From a virus: a stretch of 23,150 nucleotides of DNA. The stretch spans positions 1 through 23,150 of the IMG/VR virus record IMGVR_UViG_3300047319_000386. One strand, 5' to 3'. Each line of letters starts with the position of its first letter. The first letter of the stretch is position 1. Positions 6,740 to 14,423 of the stretch are shown here, piece after piece. The notes beneath the pieces are model-generated. The model was not told the DNA's origin and did not search any database. It saw only the letters and a program-made list of their open reading frames with translations. The position numbers and the translations under genes are program-made.

Positions 6740-8162
6740 CCCGGCAGCGGAGGGCCGTGACGGCGCGGTCGCCGTCGCCTACGTCTACAACGGCCACCAG
6801 GTCGCCTACTCCTGGCACCACTCGATGATCGAGCTGATCGGCTACGACCTGTGCCATGAGGGGCGGATCATCCGCGGCGGGTACGTCGCGATGAAATGCG
6901 GCACCGACGGCCTGGTCGACGCCCGGAACAAGGCCGTCCGGCTGTTCCTGAAGGAGAACCTGGCGGACTGGCTGTTCTGGATCGACACCGACATGGGGTT
7001 CGCCGCGGACACGGTGGAGCGGCTGCTGGCCGCCGCTGACCCCGTGGAGCGGCCCGTGGTCGGGGGGCTGGCGTTCACGCAGAAGGAAGAGGAATCCGAC
7101 GGGATGGGCGGGTGGCGGTGCCGCGCCGCCCCGACGGTGTTCGACTGGACCGTCCTGGACGACGGGCAGATGGGCTTCAGCGTGCGGTGGAAGTACCCGC
7201 CGGATCAGCTGGTGCAGGTCGCGGGGACCGGTGCGGCGTGCCTGCTGGTCCACCGCGGCGTATTCGAGCGGATCGAGGCCGAGTATGGCACCTGGTATGA
7301 CCGGGTGCCGAACACCACCACGAAACAGGTCGTGTCGGAAGACCTGTCCATGTGCCTGCGGGCCGGGGCGCTGGGCATCCCCGTCCACGTCCACACCGGG
7401 GTGCGGACGACGCACCAGAAGATCCTGTGGCTCGCGCAGGACGACTACTACGGGCAGGTCGCGCTGTCGCAGATCGCCCCGCCGGTCCCGCCGGCGACGG
7501 AGGAGACGGCGGTGATCGTCCCGGTGCTGCGCCGCCCGGGGAACGCGGCGCCGTTCATGGAGTCGCTCGCCGCGTCCGGTGCGCCGCTCGCCCGCGTCTA
7601 TGCGGTCGCCGACGCGGACGACACCGAAACCGCCGCCGCGTGGAAGGAAGCCGGGGCGCAGGTCCTGACCTGGCACGGGCCCAGCCCGGGGACGTTCGCG
7701 CAGAAGGTCAACGTCGGCTACCGGGCCACCGCCGAGCCGTGGCTGCTGCTCGCCGGCGACGACGTGAAGTTCCACCCCGGGTGGCTCGACCAGGCGCAGC
7801 ACGCCGCCCGCGACGGCGCCGACGTGATCGGCACCAACGACCTGCACAACCCGCGTGTCACCGCCGGAGAGCACTCGCCGCACCCGCTGGTCCGCCGCGC
7901 CTACATCGACGAGCAGGGCGCGTCCTGGGATGGCCCGGGCGTCGTGGCGCATGAGTCGTACCGCCATTGGTTTGTTGACGACGAGCTCGTGACGGCCGCG
8001 AAGCAGCGCGACACGTGGGCGGCGGCACCGCACTCCAAGGTCGAGCACCTGCACCCGCTGTGGGGCCTGGCCGCCGACGACGAGACGTACGCGCTGGGCC
8101 GTGAGCACATCGAGGCGGACAAGGCGCTGTTCGGGAAGCGGCTGGCCGAGCACAGTGCATGA
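6732..8162 (+). CDS. Two-domain glycosyltransferase (tandem GT-A folds)
   Basis: This protein is predicted to transfer sugars from nucleotide-sugar donors. It appears to hold two GT-A-type domains. The first (about residues 12-245) has DGLVDARNKAV, then WLFWIDTDMGF with the metal-binding DTD at 85-87, VAGTGAACLLVHRGVFERI, and a SED at 202-204. The second (about 258-470) starts VIVPVLRRPGNAAPF and has VYAVADADDTET, KVNVGYRATAEPWLLLAGDD with GDD at 342-344, and VEHLHPLWG near 437-445. There is no signal peptide or membrane segment, so it should act in the host cytoplasm. The GTG at 6732 overlaps the preceding gene by eight bases. Donor and acceptor cannot be read from sequence. Virion protein glycosylation is the favoured role because it lies between capsid and tail genes; DNA or cell-wall glycosylation are alternatives. 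Confidence 0.8.
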   Translation: MADPAAEGRDGAVAVAYVYNGHQVAYSWHHSMIELIGYDLCHEGRIIRGGYVAMKCGTDGLVDARNKAVRLFLKENLADWLFWIDTDMGFAADTVERLLAAADPVERPVVGGLAFTQKEEESDGMGGWRCRAAPTVFDWTVLDDGQMGFSVRWKYPPDQLVQVAGTGAACLLVHRGVFERIEAEYGTWYDRVPNTTTKQVVSEDLSMCLRAGALGIPVHVHTGVRTTHQKILWLAQDDYYGQVALSQIAPPVPPATEETAVIVPVLRRPGNAAPFMESLAASGAPLARVYAVADADDTETAAAWKEAGAQVLTWHGPSPGTFAQKVNVGYRATAEPWLLLAGDDVKFHPGWLDQAQHAARDGADVIGTNDLHNPRVTAGEHSPHPLVRRAYIDEQGASWDGPGVVAHESYRHWFVDDELVTAAKQRDTWAAAPHSKVEHLHPLWGLAADDETYALGREHIEADKALFGKRLAEHSA

Positions 8163-8658
8163 GCAGGCAATGGCGTGGATCGCCAAGTACGCCACCAGCG
8201 AGCCGGTGACGGTGCTGGACATCGGCGGGCGGGACGTGAACGGCTCCCCGCAGCAGCTGTTCCCCGCCGCCGCCGTCTACACGGTCCTGGACATCCGCCC
8301 CGGTGACGACGTGGATATCGTCGCGAACGCCGCGACATGGGACCCGGACGGGCAGCAGTGGGATCTGATCATCGCGGCCGAGACGTTCGAGCACACCGCG
8401 AGCTGGCGGGCGATCTGCCGCACCGCCTACGCGGCGTGCGCCCCCGGCGGCCGGCTCATCATCACCACGGCGGCGCCGGGACGCCCGCCGCATTCCGCGG
8501 TGGACGGGGAGTTCCGGCTGCTGCCCGGCGAGCATTACGCGAACATCCGCCCGGCCGAGCTCGAGCGGGTCCTGATAGAGGCGGGCTGGGCGGATGTGGT
8601 GGTGGACGTGCAGCCGTCCCCTGCGGATGTCCGCGCCGTCGCAGTGAGGCATAGCTGA
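8155..8658 (+). CDS. Class I SAM-dependent methyltransferase
   Basis: A compact Rossmann-fold methyltransferase of 167 residues. Motif I is VLDIGGRDVNG at about 20-30 and the acidic residue of motif II is in YTVLDIRPGDD. WDLIIAAETFEH at about 69-80 resembles the methyltransferase-11 type, followed by CAPGGRLIITTAAPG. Small enzymes like this often methylate sugars or small molecules. Given its place directly after the glycosyltransferase, modification of a transferred sugar or of a virion protein is likely. The GTG at 8155 is chosen because it overlaps the upstream stop by eight bases and keeps motif I near the N-terminus. Earlier in-frame codons from 8101 lie inside the glycosyltransferase gene and give an arginine-rich, unlikely extension. 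ATG 8170 is an alternative start. Confidence 0.8.
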   Translation: MHEQAMAWIAKYATSEPVTVLDIGGRDVNGSPQQLFPAAAVYTVLDIRPGDDVDIVANAATWDPDGQQWDLIIAAETFEHTASWRAICRTAYAACAPGGRLIITTAAPGRPPHSAVDGEFRLLPGEHYANIRPAELERVLIEAGWADVVVDVQPSPADVRAVAVRHS

Positions 8659-9188
8659 TGCACCTGCCCTGGCGTGACATGCCGCCCGCGGCGGGCACCC
8701 CGGCAATCTCCACGTCGCTTACCGGGGCAGAGGCGGCGGCCCTGGCCCGGCTCGCGGCCGGCCGGGACGTGCTCGAGGTCGGGTCGGCGTTCGGGTTCTC
8801 CGCGTGCGTGATGGCGCTGGCCGGGGCCCGGCACGTGACCGCGGTCGACCCGCACACCTGGCTGGACTCCCACGAGGCGATGGTGTCGAACCTGGCCGTG
8901 ACCGGGGTGGCCGGCCAGGTGACGATCATCCGCGACTGGTCCCCGGCCGCCCTGGACGGGCTCGGCCCGTTCGGGCTGGCGTTCATCGACGGCGACCACG
9001 GCGCGGCCGCTGTCATGGCGGACGTGGAAGCGGCCCGGAAGGTGCTGGCCACGGGCGGGGTGCTGGCCTGCCATGACCTCGGGGAGGACTGCTGCTGTCC
9101 GGGTGTGCGGCAGGCGCTCGAGGCGCTGTTCCCCGCCGGCCCGTCAGAGCTGGTCGACACGCTGGCCATCTACCGGGAGGTCGCGTGA
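8658..9188 (+). CDS. Class I SAM-dependent methyltransferase (methyltransferase-24 type)
   Basis: A second Rossmann methyltransferase of 176 residues, not closely similar to its neighbour. SAM-binding motif I is VLEVGSAFGFSACVMAL at 38-54. The ribose-binding acid is Asp64 in TAVDPHTWLD. A metal or substrate site is suggested by AFIDGDHGAAAVMADVE (109-123) and CHDLGEDCCCPGV (138-150). IDGDH plus HD is the pattern of methyltransferase-24 and cephalosporin hydroxylase-like O-methyltransferases, several of which act on sugars. The ATG at 8658 shares one base with the previous stop (TGATG), showing translational coupling. The run of three cysteines is unusual. Substrate unknown; a sugar hydroxyl is the best guess. 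Confidence 0.82.
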   Translation: MHLPWRDMPPAAGTPAISTSLTGAEAAALARLAAGRDVLEVGSAFGFSACVMALAGARHVTAVDPHTWLDSHEAMVSNLAVTGVAGQVTIIRDWSPAALDGLGPFGLAFIDGDHGAAAVMADVEAARKVLATGGVLACHDLGEDCCCPGVRQALEALFPAGPSELVDTLAIYREVA

Positions 9189-10054
9189 AAGTCCTGGTCA
9201 CCGGGTCGTCCGGGTTCATCGGTCAGCACCTGTGCGCGGAGCTGGAGGCGCGCGGCCATGCGGTCGTCGCGTTCGACCGGCCGCAGGGGGACGTCCGCAT
9301 CCCCGCCCGGCTCGATCTCGCGTGCCGCACATCCGGGGCTGAGGCGGTCATCAACCTGGCCGGGGTCCTGGGCACCCCGGAACTGCTCGGGTCCGAACGT
9401 GCCGCCGCGGAGGTCAACATCCTCGGCGCGGTCGGCGTGTACGACGTCGCGGCGAAGCTCGGCATCCCGGTGGTGCAGATCGGCACCGGGCACAAAGGGC
9501 AGCCGAACCCCTACGCGATCACGAAGGCCTGCGCGGAGGACCTGGGGCTGGCCCGGGCGCGGTGGCTCGGCGAGAAGGTCACCGTCGTGCGGGCGTACCA
9601 CGTGTACGGCCCGGGCCAGCTCCCAGGCCCTCCGCACGGCCCGGCGAGCGTGCACAAGTTCTTCCCGACGTTCGCGTGCCGCGCGCTGAACGGGCTGCCG
9701 CTGGAACTGTGCGGCGGCGGCGGGCAGCTCATCGACCCCGTGCACGTCTCAGACGTGGCCGCAGTCCTCGCCGACGCGATCGGCGGCCCCTACGGGCAGG
9801 TCACGGAGGCGGGGTGCGGGAAGCCCGTCAGCGTGGCGCAGGCAGCCGGGGACATTGCGCTGGCGGCCCCGGACCTGACGCTCGAGGCGGCAGCGAGGCA
9901 CCCGTGGAAGGAACGCATCATCGACGCACCGGGCCGGCCGGGTGAGCCACATGACGCCGAGGTGGTCGCCGCGGCACCCGCGTGCCGGAACCCGTGGCCC
10001 TATCTCGTCCCCGAGACAGTGGAGTGGTACCGGCAGTGGCTGACCCGCTCGTAA
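9185..10054 (+). CDS. NAD-dependent sugar epimerase/dehydratase (extended SDR)
   Basis: A nucleotide-sugar-modifying enzyme of the extended short-chain dehydrogenase family, 289 residues. The cofactor-binding GSSGFIG lies at 7-13 within KVLVTGSSGFIG, with Asp31 ending the second strand, which suggests NAD. NLAG is at 57-60. The catalytic pair is Tyr110 and Lys114 in NPYAITKACAEDLG, and VVRAYHVYGPGQ marks the substrate-facing loop. LIDPVHVSDVAAVLADAI is the typical C-terminal element. It probably epimerises or dehydrates an NDP-sugar that feeds the neighbouring glycosyltransferases; the exact sugar cannot be told. The GTG at 9185 overlaps the upstream TGA and follows GGGAGG at 9175-9180. The stop overlaps the next gene. 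Phages rarely carry this enzyme inside the structural module. Confidence 0.88.
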   Translation: MKVLVTGSSGFIGQHLCAELEARGHAVVAFDRPQGDVRIPARLDLACRTSGAEAVINLAGVLGTPELLGSERAAAEVNILGAVGVYDVAAKLGIPVVQIGTGHKGQPNPYAITKACAEDLGLARARWLGEKVTVVRAYHVYGPGQLPGPPHGPASVHKFFPTFACRALNGLPLELCGGGGQLIDPVHVSDVAAVLADAIGGPYGQVTEAGCGKPVSVAQAAGDIALAAPDLTLEAAARHPWKERIIDAPGRPGEPHDAEVVAAAPACRNPWPYLVPETVEWYRQWLTRS

Positions 10055-10629
10055 CCGTCATCACGCCGACGTGGCAGCGGCACGAACTACTGCTGCACCG
10101 GGCTATTCCGTCGGTCGCCGCCCAGGACTACCCGGCCCTGGAGCATGTGGTCGTGTCCGACGGGCCGGACGAGGCGCTGCGGGAAGAGTTCGCCGCGCGG
10201 CCGGGAGTGCGGTTCGCTGAGCTCCCGGAGCATGACCCGGAGGCGCAGTGGGGGCATCACGCCCGGCTGCACGCCCTCGACCTGGCCAAAGGCGACTACA
10301 TCGCCTACCACGACGATGACAACTCCTGGCACTCCTACCACGTGCGGCTCCTGGTCAGGGCGCTGGAGGAGACCGGCGCGGACTTCGCCTACCCGCTGAT
10401 GGCGGTCCACGGCCGCGGCGAGTACGTCATCGGCTCGGACCCGCCGGCGGAAGGCCAGATCGACACATCCATGATCGTCCACCGCCGCGGCCTCCTCGAC
10501 GTGGCCACCTGGCGGTGGTACCCGGGCATCCCGACGATCGACTGGGACCTGGTGTCACGGTGGATCGCCGCCGGGGCCACCTGGACACGCGTCAACGCGG
10601 TGACCTGCGACTACTACTTTCACGGCTGA
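10036..10629 (+). CDS. GT2-family glycosyltransferase
   Basis: A single-domain GT-A glycosyltransferase of 197 residues. The N-terminus, PLVTVITPTWQRHELLLHRA, is the nucleotide-binding start of family 2. SVAAQDYPALEHVVVSDGPD follows, and the metal-binding DXD lies in AYHDDDNSWH at 91-99. It is shorter than many GT2 enzymes and ends shortly after DWDLVSRWIAAGATW. The GTG at 10036 is chosen because it puts the first strand at the N-terminus and overlaps the epimerase stop by 19 bases. An ATG at 9982 in the same frame would add 18 residues encoded inside the epimerase gene. It is the last gene of the coupled sugar cassette. There is no membrane segment, so a soluble cytoplasmic enzyme is expected. 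Confidence 0.85.
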   Translation: MADPLVTVITPTWQRHELLLHRAIPSVAAQDYPALEHVVVSDGPDEALREEFAARPGVRFAELPEHDPEAQWGHHARLHALDLAKGDYIAYHDDDNSWHSYHVRLLVRALEETGADFAYPLMAVHGRGEYVIGSDPPAEGQIDTSMIVHRRGLLDVATWRWYPGIPTIDWDLVSRWIAAGATWTRVNAVTCDYYFHG

Positions 10630-10642
10630 GAGGGGTGACCGG

Positions 10643-10963
10643 ATGCTGGTGCCGCTGCTGACCGCGATGACGGACTGGTACTGCCCCAACTGCGGCATCA
10701 CCCTGACCGCCCCCGAGCCGCCGCCGGGGCAGTCCAAGTTCCACGTGTGCGGGTCGCTGCACGGGCTGACCGCCCCCCTGATCCGGGCGGGGGTCCGGTG
10801 CAAGGTCGAGGCCGAGGAACGGCAGGACTACCTCGGCCGCGAGATCCAGGCGGCGGGCGACGACGGCAAGCCGTACATGGCGGTCCGGACCACCCGCGAT
10901 GACGGGTGCGACCTGGCGGTCAACGCCGGGCTCGCGCAGGCGAGATTGGGAGATTACCGGTGA
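10643..10963 (+). CDS. Small zinc-ribbon-like conserved phage protein
   Basis: A 106-residue protein with a probable zinc site near the N-terminus: Cys14 and Cys17 in WYCPNCGITL, then Cys36 and His40 in FHVCGSLHGLTAPL. The rest contains RCKVEAEERQDYLG and GKPYMAVRTTRDDGCDLAV. Proteins of this pattern recur in the head-to-tail region of actinophages and have no established role. A zinc ribbon could bind nucleic acid or simply stabilise a structural protein. The ATG at 10643 follows GAGGGGTGA at 10630-10638. Its last bases overlap the start of the 33-codon ORF downstream. Confidence 0.72.
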   Translation: MLVPLLTAMTDWYCPNCGITLTAPEPPPGQSKFHVCGSLHGLTAPLIRAGVRCKVEAEERQDYLGREIQAAGDDGKPYMAVRTTRDDGCDLAVNAGLAQARLGDYR

Positions 10964-11061
10964 GCGAGCAGCAGGAGCAGGACGAGACCCCGGCGGTCAC
11001 CGTGCAAGCGGGACTCGCCACCGCGGCAGGCTCGGTCACCGGGCCGGAAGACGAGGACTGA
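10960..11061 (+). CDS. Possible 33-residue acidic protein
   Basis: A GTG at 10960 overlaps the previous TGA (GTGA) and opens 33 codons to TGA at 11059-11061, three bases before the next ATG. The product is very acidic at both ends (SEQQEQDETPAVTV and TGPEDED). GGGAG at 10948-10952 is suitably placed at seven bases. The exact packing between two genes and the GC-ending codons support it, but its shortness leaves it doubtful. No family recognised. Confidence 0.4.
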   Translation: MSEQQEQDETPAVTVQAGLATAAGSVTGPEDED

Positions 11062-11064
11062 CCC

Positions 11065-11589
11065 ATGGCATTCGGCGCTACCTCCGCGATCTTCCAGCAG
11101 GCGATGCTGAACCCGATCATGGGCAGGCTGTGGACGACGGCCGCGCCCACCACGTTCGCGAACCTGAGCGCGGACACGGTGAACGCGGCGCTGTTCAACA
11201 ACACCACCACCCCGGACAAGACCGCCGCGGTCGGGTCGACCGGGTTCAACACGGGCGTGTGGATCACCGCCAACGAGGTCACCGACGCCACCAACTGGGT
11301 CAGCGGCGGGCGGCCGCTGGCATCCAAGGCGTTCAGCATCGACACCGGCTCCTCGTCCGTCTGCTTCCAGGCCGCGGCGACCGCCGGGGCGGGGAACGTC
11401 ACCATCGCCAACGCCTACGGCTGCCTCGTCTACGATTCCACGATCACCGCCGGGACGGTCGCCAAGCAGGCCATGTGCTACAACTCGTTCGGCGGCGCCG
11501 CCCAGGGGGTCACTGCCGGGACCTTCACGATCCTTTGGGCGACCGTGGGGGCGCTGACCAACGTCGTCGTGTTCAACGTCACCGTCTGA
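11065..11589 (+). CDS. Putative virion structural protein (174 residues)
   Basis: A Thr/Ala/Ser/Val-rich protein without charged clusters, looking like an all-beta virion protein. Features are FNTGVWITANEVTDATNW, KAFSIDTGSSSVCFQAAA, ANAYGCLVYDSTI and a final TFTILWATVGALTNVVVFNVTV-type strand pair. Similar proteins sit among minor tail or surface proteins of actinophages, to my recollection, but no enzyme signature is present. The ATG at 11065 is three bases after the short acidic ORF. It opens a run of five putative surface genes ending at 16268. Whether these attach to the capsid or the tail is not shown; their place upstream of the head-tail adaptor leaves both open. Confidence 0.65.
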   Translation: MAFGATSAIFQQAMLNPIMGRLWTTAAPTTFANLSADTVNAALFNNTTTPDKTAAVGSTGFNTGVWITANEVTDATNWVSGGRPLASKAFSIDTGSSSVCFQAAATAGAGNVTIANAYGCLVYDSTITAGTVAKQAMCYNSFGGAAQGVTAGTFTILWATVGALTNVVVFNVTV

Positions 11590-11595
11590 CCTGCG

Positions 11596-12930
11596 ATGCC
11601 GTTCCTCACCGGGAAGGCCGGGTCCGGCACCGGGTCCTACCTGACGGATGAGAACGGCAACCCGTACCTGCTCCGCGGGGACACCATCTGGGCGCTGCCG
11701 GTCATGGCGGGGTCGGCGGGCGGGGCGGTGACCTGGCAGTCCGACATCGACGCGTACACCTCGACCCGCGCGGCGCAGGGGTTCAACGCCCTGTACATCG
11801 CGGCTGTCAGCACCAGCAACTACAGCGTCGGCGCGACCAACGTCAACGGGAACACGTGGGACGGCGTGTCACCGTTTACCGGCGGGGACCCGGGCAGCCT
11901 GAATAATACGTACTGGCAGCGGGTCGACTACATCATGGCGTCGGCGGCGGCGCAGGGCATGACGGTGCTGTTCAACCTGATCCCGTCCTATGCCGTGGAG
12001 AACGCCGGCGGGCCGCTGAACGGGAAGGTGGCCGCCGATTTCACCAACCTCGGCACCGCGCTGGGCAACCGGTACAAGACCGCGCCGAACCTGGCGTGGT
12101 TCATCGGCGACGACTATTTCGATGATAAGCAGAGCCTGTACGGCGCGGCGGTCGCGGCGATCAAGGCGACCGGCGACACGCACCTGTTCTCGCAGGAGAA
12201 CTACTCGGAGTCCACCAGCCGCACGGACATGCACAGCCACGCCGCGCTGCCCACCAACGGCGCGAATGTGGATTTCAACTTCGGCTACAGCTACAACGTG
12301 GGATATCTCGCTATCGAGGATGGCTGGCTGGAGTCGACCCCGATCCCGGTGATCCACGGCGACGGGATCTATGACACCGACTCGGCGCCGGACCTGCACC
12401 GGAACCTGCTGTGGTGGTACCTGTCGTCGGGGGCGCGGGGGGTCATCTACGGGCGGGAGGCGATCTGGTCGTGGCCGGCGACCGCGCTGGCGGCGCTGAC
12501 GACCAACTTCGTTGACAACACCCTGTGCGGCGCCGTGTTCAACGCGTTCGCCGGGCTGAACAACTGGCACAAGCTGGTCCCGGACACCACCAGCGCGCTG
12601 GTCACCGCCGGGCGCGGCACGCACGCCGCGGAGTTCACGTCCGGCGGCGGCGGCGGGCAGTACACCAGCGGCAACACGTACGTGTCCGCGTCGGTCACGG
12701 CGGATAAGACCCTGGCCGTGATCTACATCCCGTCGAACGTGACGATCACGGTGAACGGCGGGGCGATGCTGGCCGGGTTCGGCGCGAAGTGGATGGACCC
12801 GTTCACCGGGGCGACGTCGGTGGCGACGATCGCGTCGACGTTCAGCAATGCGGCCGCCAACTCCGGCGGCACCCACGACTGGGTGCTGGTGCTCGCCACC
12901 CCGCCGTACGCCACCTGGACCGTCCCGTGA
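11596..12930 (+). CDS. Apiosidase-like glycoside hydrolase (DUF4038) with C-terminal beta domain
   Basis: A 444-residue enzyme resembling the DUF4038/GH140 group: a TIM-barrel glycosidase followed by a collagen-binding-type beta domain. The barrel (about 12-330) begins SYLTDENGNPYLLRGDTIWAL and has AAQGFNALYIAAV, WQRVDYIMASAAAQGMTVLF, LGNRYKTAPNLAWFIGDDYF, then IPVIHGDGIYDTD, and LLWWYLSSGARGVIYG. The C-terminal domain (about 330-440) contains LVTAGRGTHAAEF, LAVIYIPSNVTITV, KWMDPFTGAT and HDWVLVLATP. The family usually shows a Glu in the strand equivalent to VIHGDGIYD; here Asp stands there, so the catalytic acid may differ. No secretion signal is present, so delivery as part of the virion is likely. 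It probably cleaves a cell-surface or host-produced glycan. Confidence 0.8.
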   Translation: MPFLTGKAGSGTGSYLTDENGNPYLLRGDTIWALPVMAGSAGGAVTWQSDIDAYTSTRAAQGFNALYIAAVSTSNYSVGATNVNGNTWDGVSPFTGGDPGSLNNTYWQRVDYIMASAAAQGMTVLFNLIPSYAVENAGGPLNGKVAADFTNLGTALGNRYKTAPNLAWFIGDDYFDDKQSLYGAAVAAIKATGDTHLFSQENYSESTSRTDMHSHAALPTNGANVDFNFGYSYNVGYLAIEDGWLESTPIPVIHGDGIYDTDSAPDLHRNLLWWYLSSGARGVIYGREAIWSWPATALAALTTNFVDNTLCGAVFNAFAGLNNWHKLVPDTTSALVTAGRGTHAAEFTSGGGGGQYTSGNTYVSASVTADKTLAVIYIPSNVTITVNGGAMLAGFGAKWMDPFTGATSVATIASTFSNAAANSGGTHDWVLVLATPPYATWTVP

Positions 12931-12939
12931 GGTGCCGCC

Positions 12940-13761
12940 GTGGCCGTCGGGTTTGACGCGGTAGGCCCGTCCTCATCCGGCGGCAGCAGCACCAGCGCCA
13001 CGACGGTGACGTGGGCGCACACGATCACCGGGTCCAGCACCGTCCTGATTGCCGGGTGCGCGCTGGACGCCGGCTCCGACGCCGGGTTCTCCATGACGGC
13101 GACGTACAACAGCGTGGCGATGACGGCGCTCGGCAGCGCCGTCCACTCCGGCGGCATCACGGCCGGGTTCCTGCAGGTGTGGGGCATCATCGCCGCCGCC
13201 GGGGCAGCCCATAACGTGGTGGTCACCGCGGCCGGGGGCACGCCGGCGGGGCTGTCCGGCGGGTCGCTGTCGTTCACCGGCGCCGGGCAGACCATCGGGG
13301 CCGCGTTCGGCACCCCGGCGACCGCGAACACCCCGGCGCCCACCACCACCCCGTCCGCGGCGCTGGCGGCGAACACCAGCGGCAACATCATCGCCGGGTT
13401 CTGCTGCTCCGGGTCCGGGTTCACCTCGGCCACGGCCCCGTCGACGTCGCGGTTCATCGGCGGGTCGGGTTTCACCGGCGCGGCCGGGCAGAGCGCGGGA
13501 GCGACCAGCCCGTCCACCGGGTCCTCGGTGACGATGGCGTGGCTGACCGGCTCCGACGACTTCGCCGAGATCCTGGTTGAGATCCTGGCCGCCGCGTCGG
13601 GCATCCCGACCGGGCTGGCGTCCGGGACCGGCGCGGCCCTGAACCCGGCGATCGTGACCAGCACCGTGACAGTCGGCCCCCGGTACGCGGGCACCGGCAC
13701 CGACCTGGGCGGCGTGTACGGATCGTGGGGAACCCCGCAGCTCGCGTCCGGCGGGCCCTGA
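12940..13761 (+). CDS. Putative virion surface protein with one copy of the downstream repeat
   Basis: A 273-residue Gly/Ser/Thr/Ala-rich protein. Residues 1 to about 218 look like one all-beta domain (TTVTWAHTITGSSTVLIAGC near the start, TMAWLTGSDDFAEILVEILA near the end), a pattern seen in phage fibre and surface proteins. Residues 225-247 read GLASGTGAALNPAIVTSTVT, which is one unit of the repeat that fills the 614-residue protein further on. A Gly-rich end (AGTGTDLGGVYGSWG) follows. The GTG at 12940 has GAGGTG at 12929-12934. No enzyme motif is seen. Confidence 0.62.
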   Translation: MAVGFDAVGPSSSGGSSTSATTVTWAHTITGSSTVLIAGCALDAGSDAGFSMTATYNSVAMTALGSAVHSGGITAGFLQVWGIIAAAGAAHNVVVTAAGGTPAGLSGGSLSFTGAGQTIGAAFGTPATANTPAPTTTPSAALAANTSGNIIAGFCCSGSGFTSATAPSTSRFIGGSGFTGAAGQSAGATSPSTGSSVTMAWLTGSDDFAEILVEILAAASGIPTGLASGTGAALNPAIVTSTVTVGPRYAGTGTDLGGVYGSWGTPQLASGGP

Positions 13762-13776
13762 CAACAAGGAGAGGCG

Positions 13777-14403
13777 TTGGCTAACCAGAACTGGGGCAAC
13801 ATCCTGATCCCCGCCCAGACCGTGTGGTCCGGGGCGGGCACGGCCCTGAGCACGGCCACCACCGCGACGATCAGCCCCCGGCCGACCCCGAACACCGCCG
13901 ACTACAACGCGTTCGTCCCGGCCGGCGGGTTCTACCCGGGCATGCTGATCGCGGTCGTAGCACGCGGGTTCGTCACCACCACCACCACCTCGACGACGCT
14001 GACGTTCTTCCTGGCGTCCAACATCGGGAACACCGGTACCACCTACGTGACGCTCGCGACCACCGGCGGGATCAGCACCGGCACCACCGCGATGACCGGC
14101 ATCCAGTGGAAGCTGGAAGCGCTGATCCGGTGCACGGCGGTCGCCACGTCCGGGACGCTCGCCACCCAGGGCGAGTTCGGGTTCTACGGCCTGCTGGCCT
14201 CCGGCGCCGCGCTGGCCGCGAACCCGCAGGCCCTGACCACCGGCACCAGCATCGGCAACGCGTTCCCGCTGCCCGCCATATCCGGTGAGACCACGGCGAC
14301 CGTCGACACGACCCAGACGCAGGGGATCGCGCTGCGGGCCACCCTCGCCGGGGCGAACGCCACCGTCCAGTGCACCCAGTGGCTGCCCACGCAGCTCAAC
14401 TAG
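13777..14403 (+). CDS. Putative virion structural protein (208 residues)
   Basis: A Thr-rich (over a short stretch TTTTTSTTLTFF), probably all-beta protein. The N-terminus ANQNWGNILIPAQTVWSG is followed by AFVPAGGFYPGMLIAVVARG, GIQWKLEALIRC and a C-terminal GIALRATLAGANATVQCTQW. Even strand spacing and lack of charge suggest a jelly-roll or fibre-head-like domain, but no family can be named. The TTG at 13777 has an excellent AAGGAGAGG at 13766-13774. It lies 15 bases after the preceding gene and 20 before the repeat protein gene. A surface or fibre role is inferred from neighbours only. Confidence 0.62.
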   Translation: MANQNWGNILIPAQTVWSGAGTALSTATTATISPRPTPNTADYNAFVPAGGFYPGMLIAVVARGFVTTTTTSTTLTFFLASNIGNTGTTYVTLATTGGISTGTTAMTGIQWKLEALIRCTAVATSGTLATQGEFGFYGLLASGAALAANPQALTTGTSIGNAFPLPAISGETTATVDTTQTQGIALRATLAGANATVQCTQWLPTQLN

Positions 14404-14423
14404 CCAGCAGGGACGGTTAGCCC

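Noticed and set aside
6315-8222. 635-codon minus-strand open frame across the first glycosyltransferase
   Set aside because: Arg/Val/Asp/His-rich shadow with no domain; it also spans several plus-strand genes and the hairpin.
10899-11651. 250-codon plus-strand open frame across three small genes
   Set aside because: His/Arg/Gly-rich and spanning three well-packed genes in another frame; typical GC-rich shadow.
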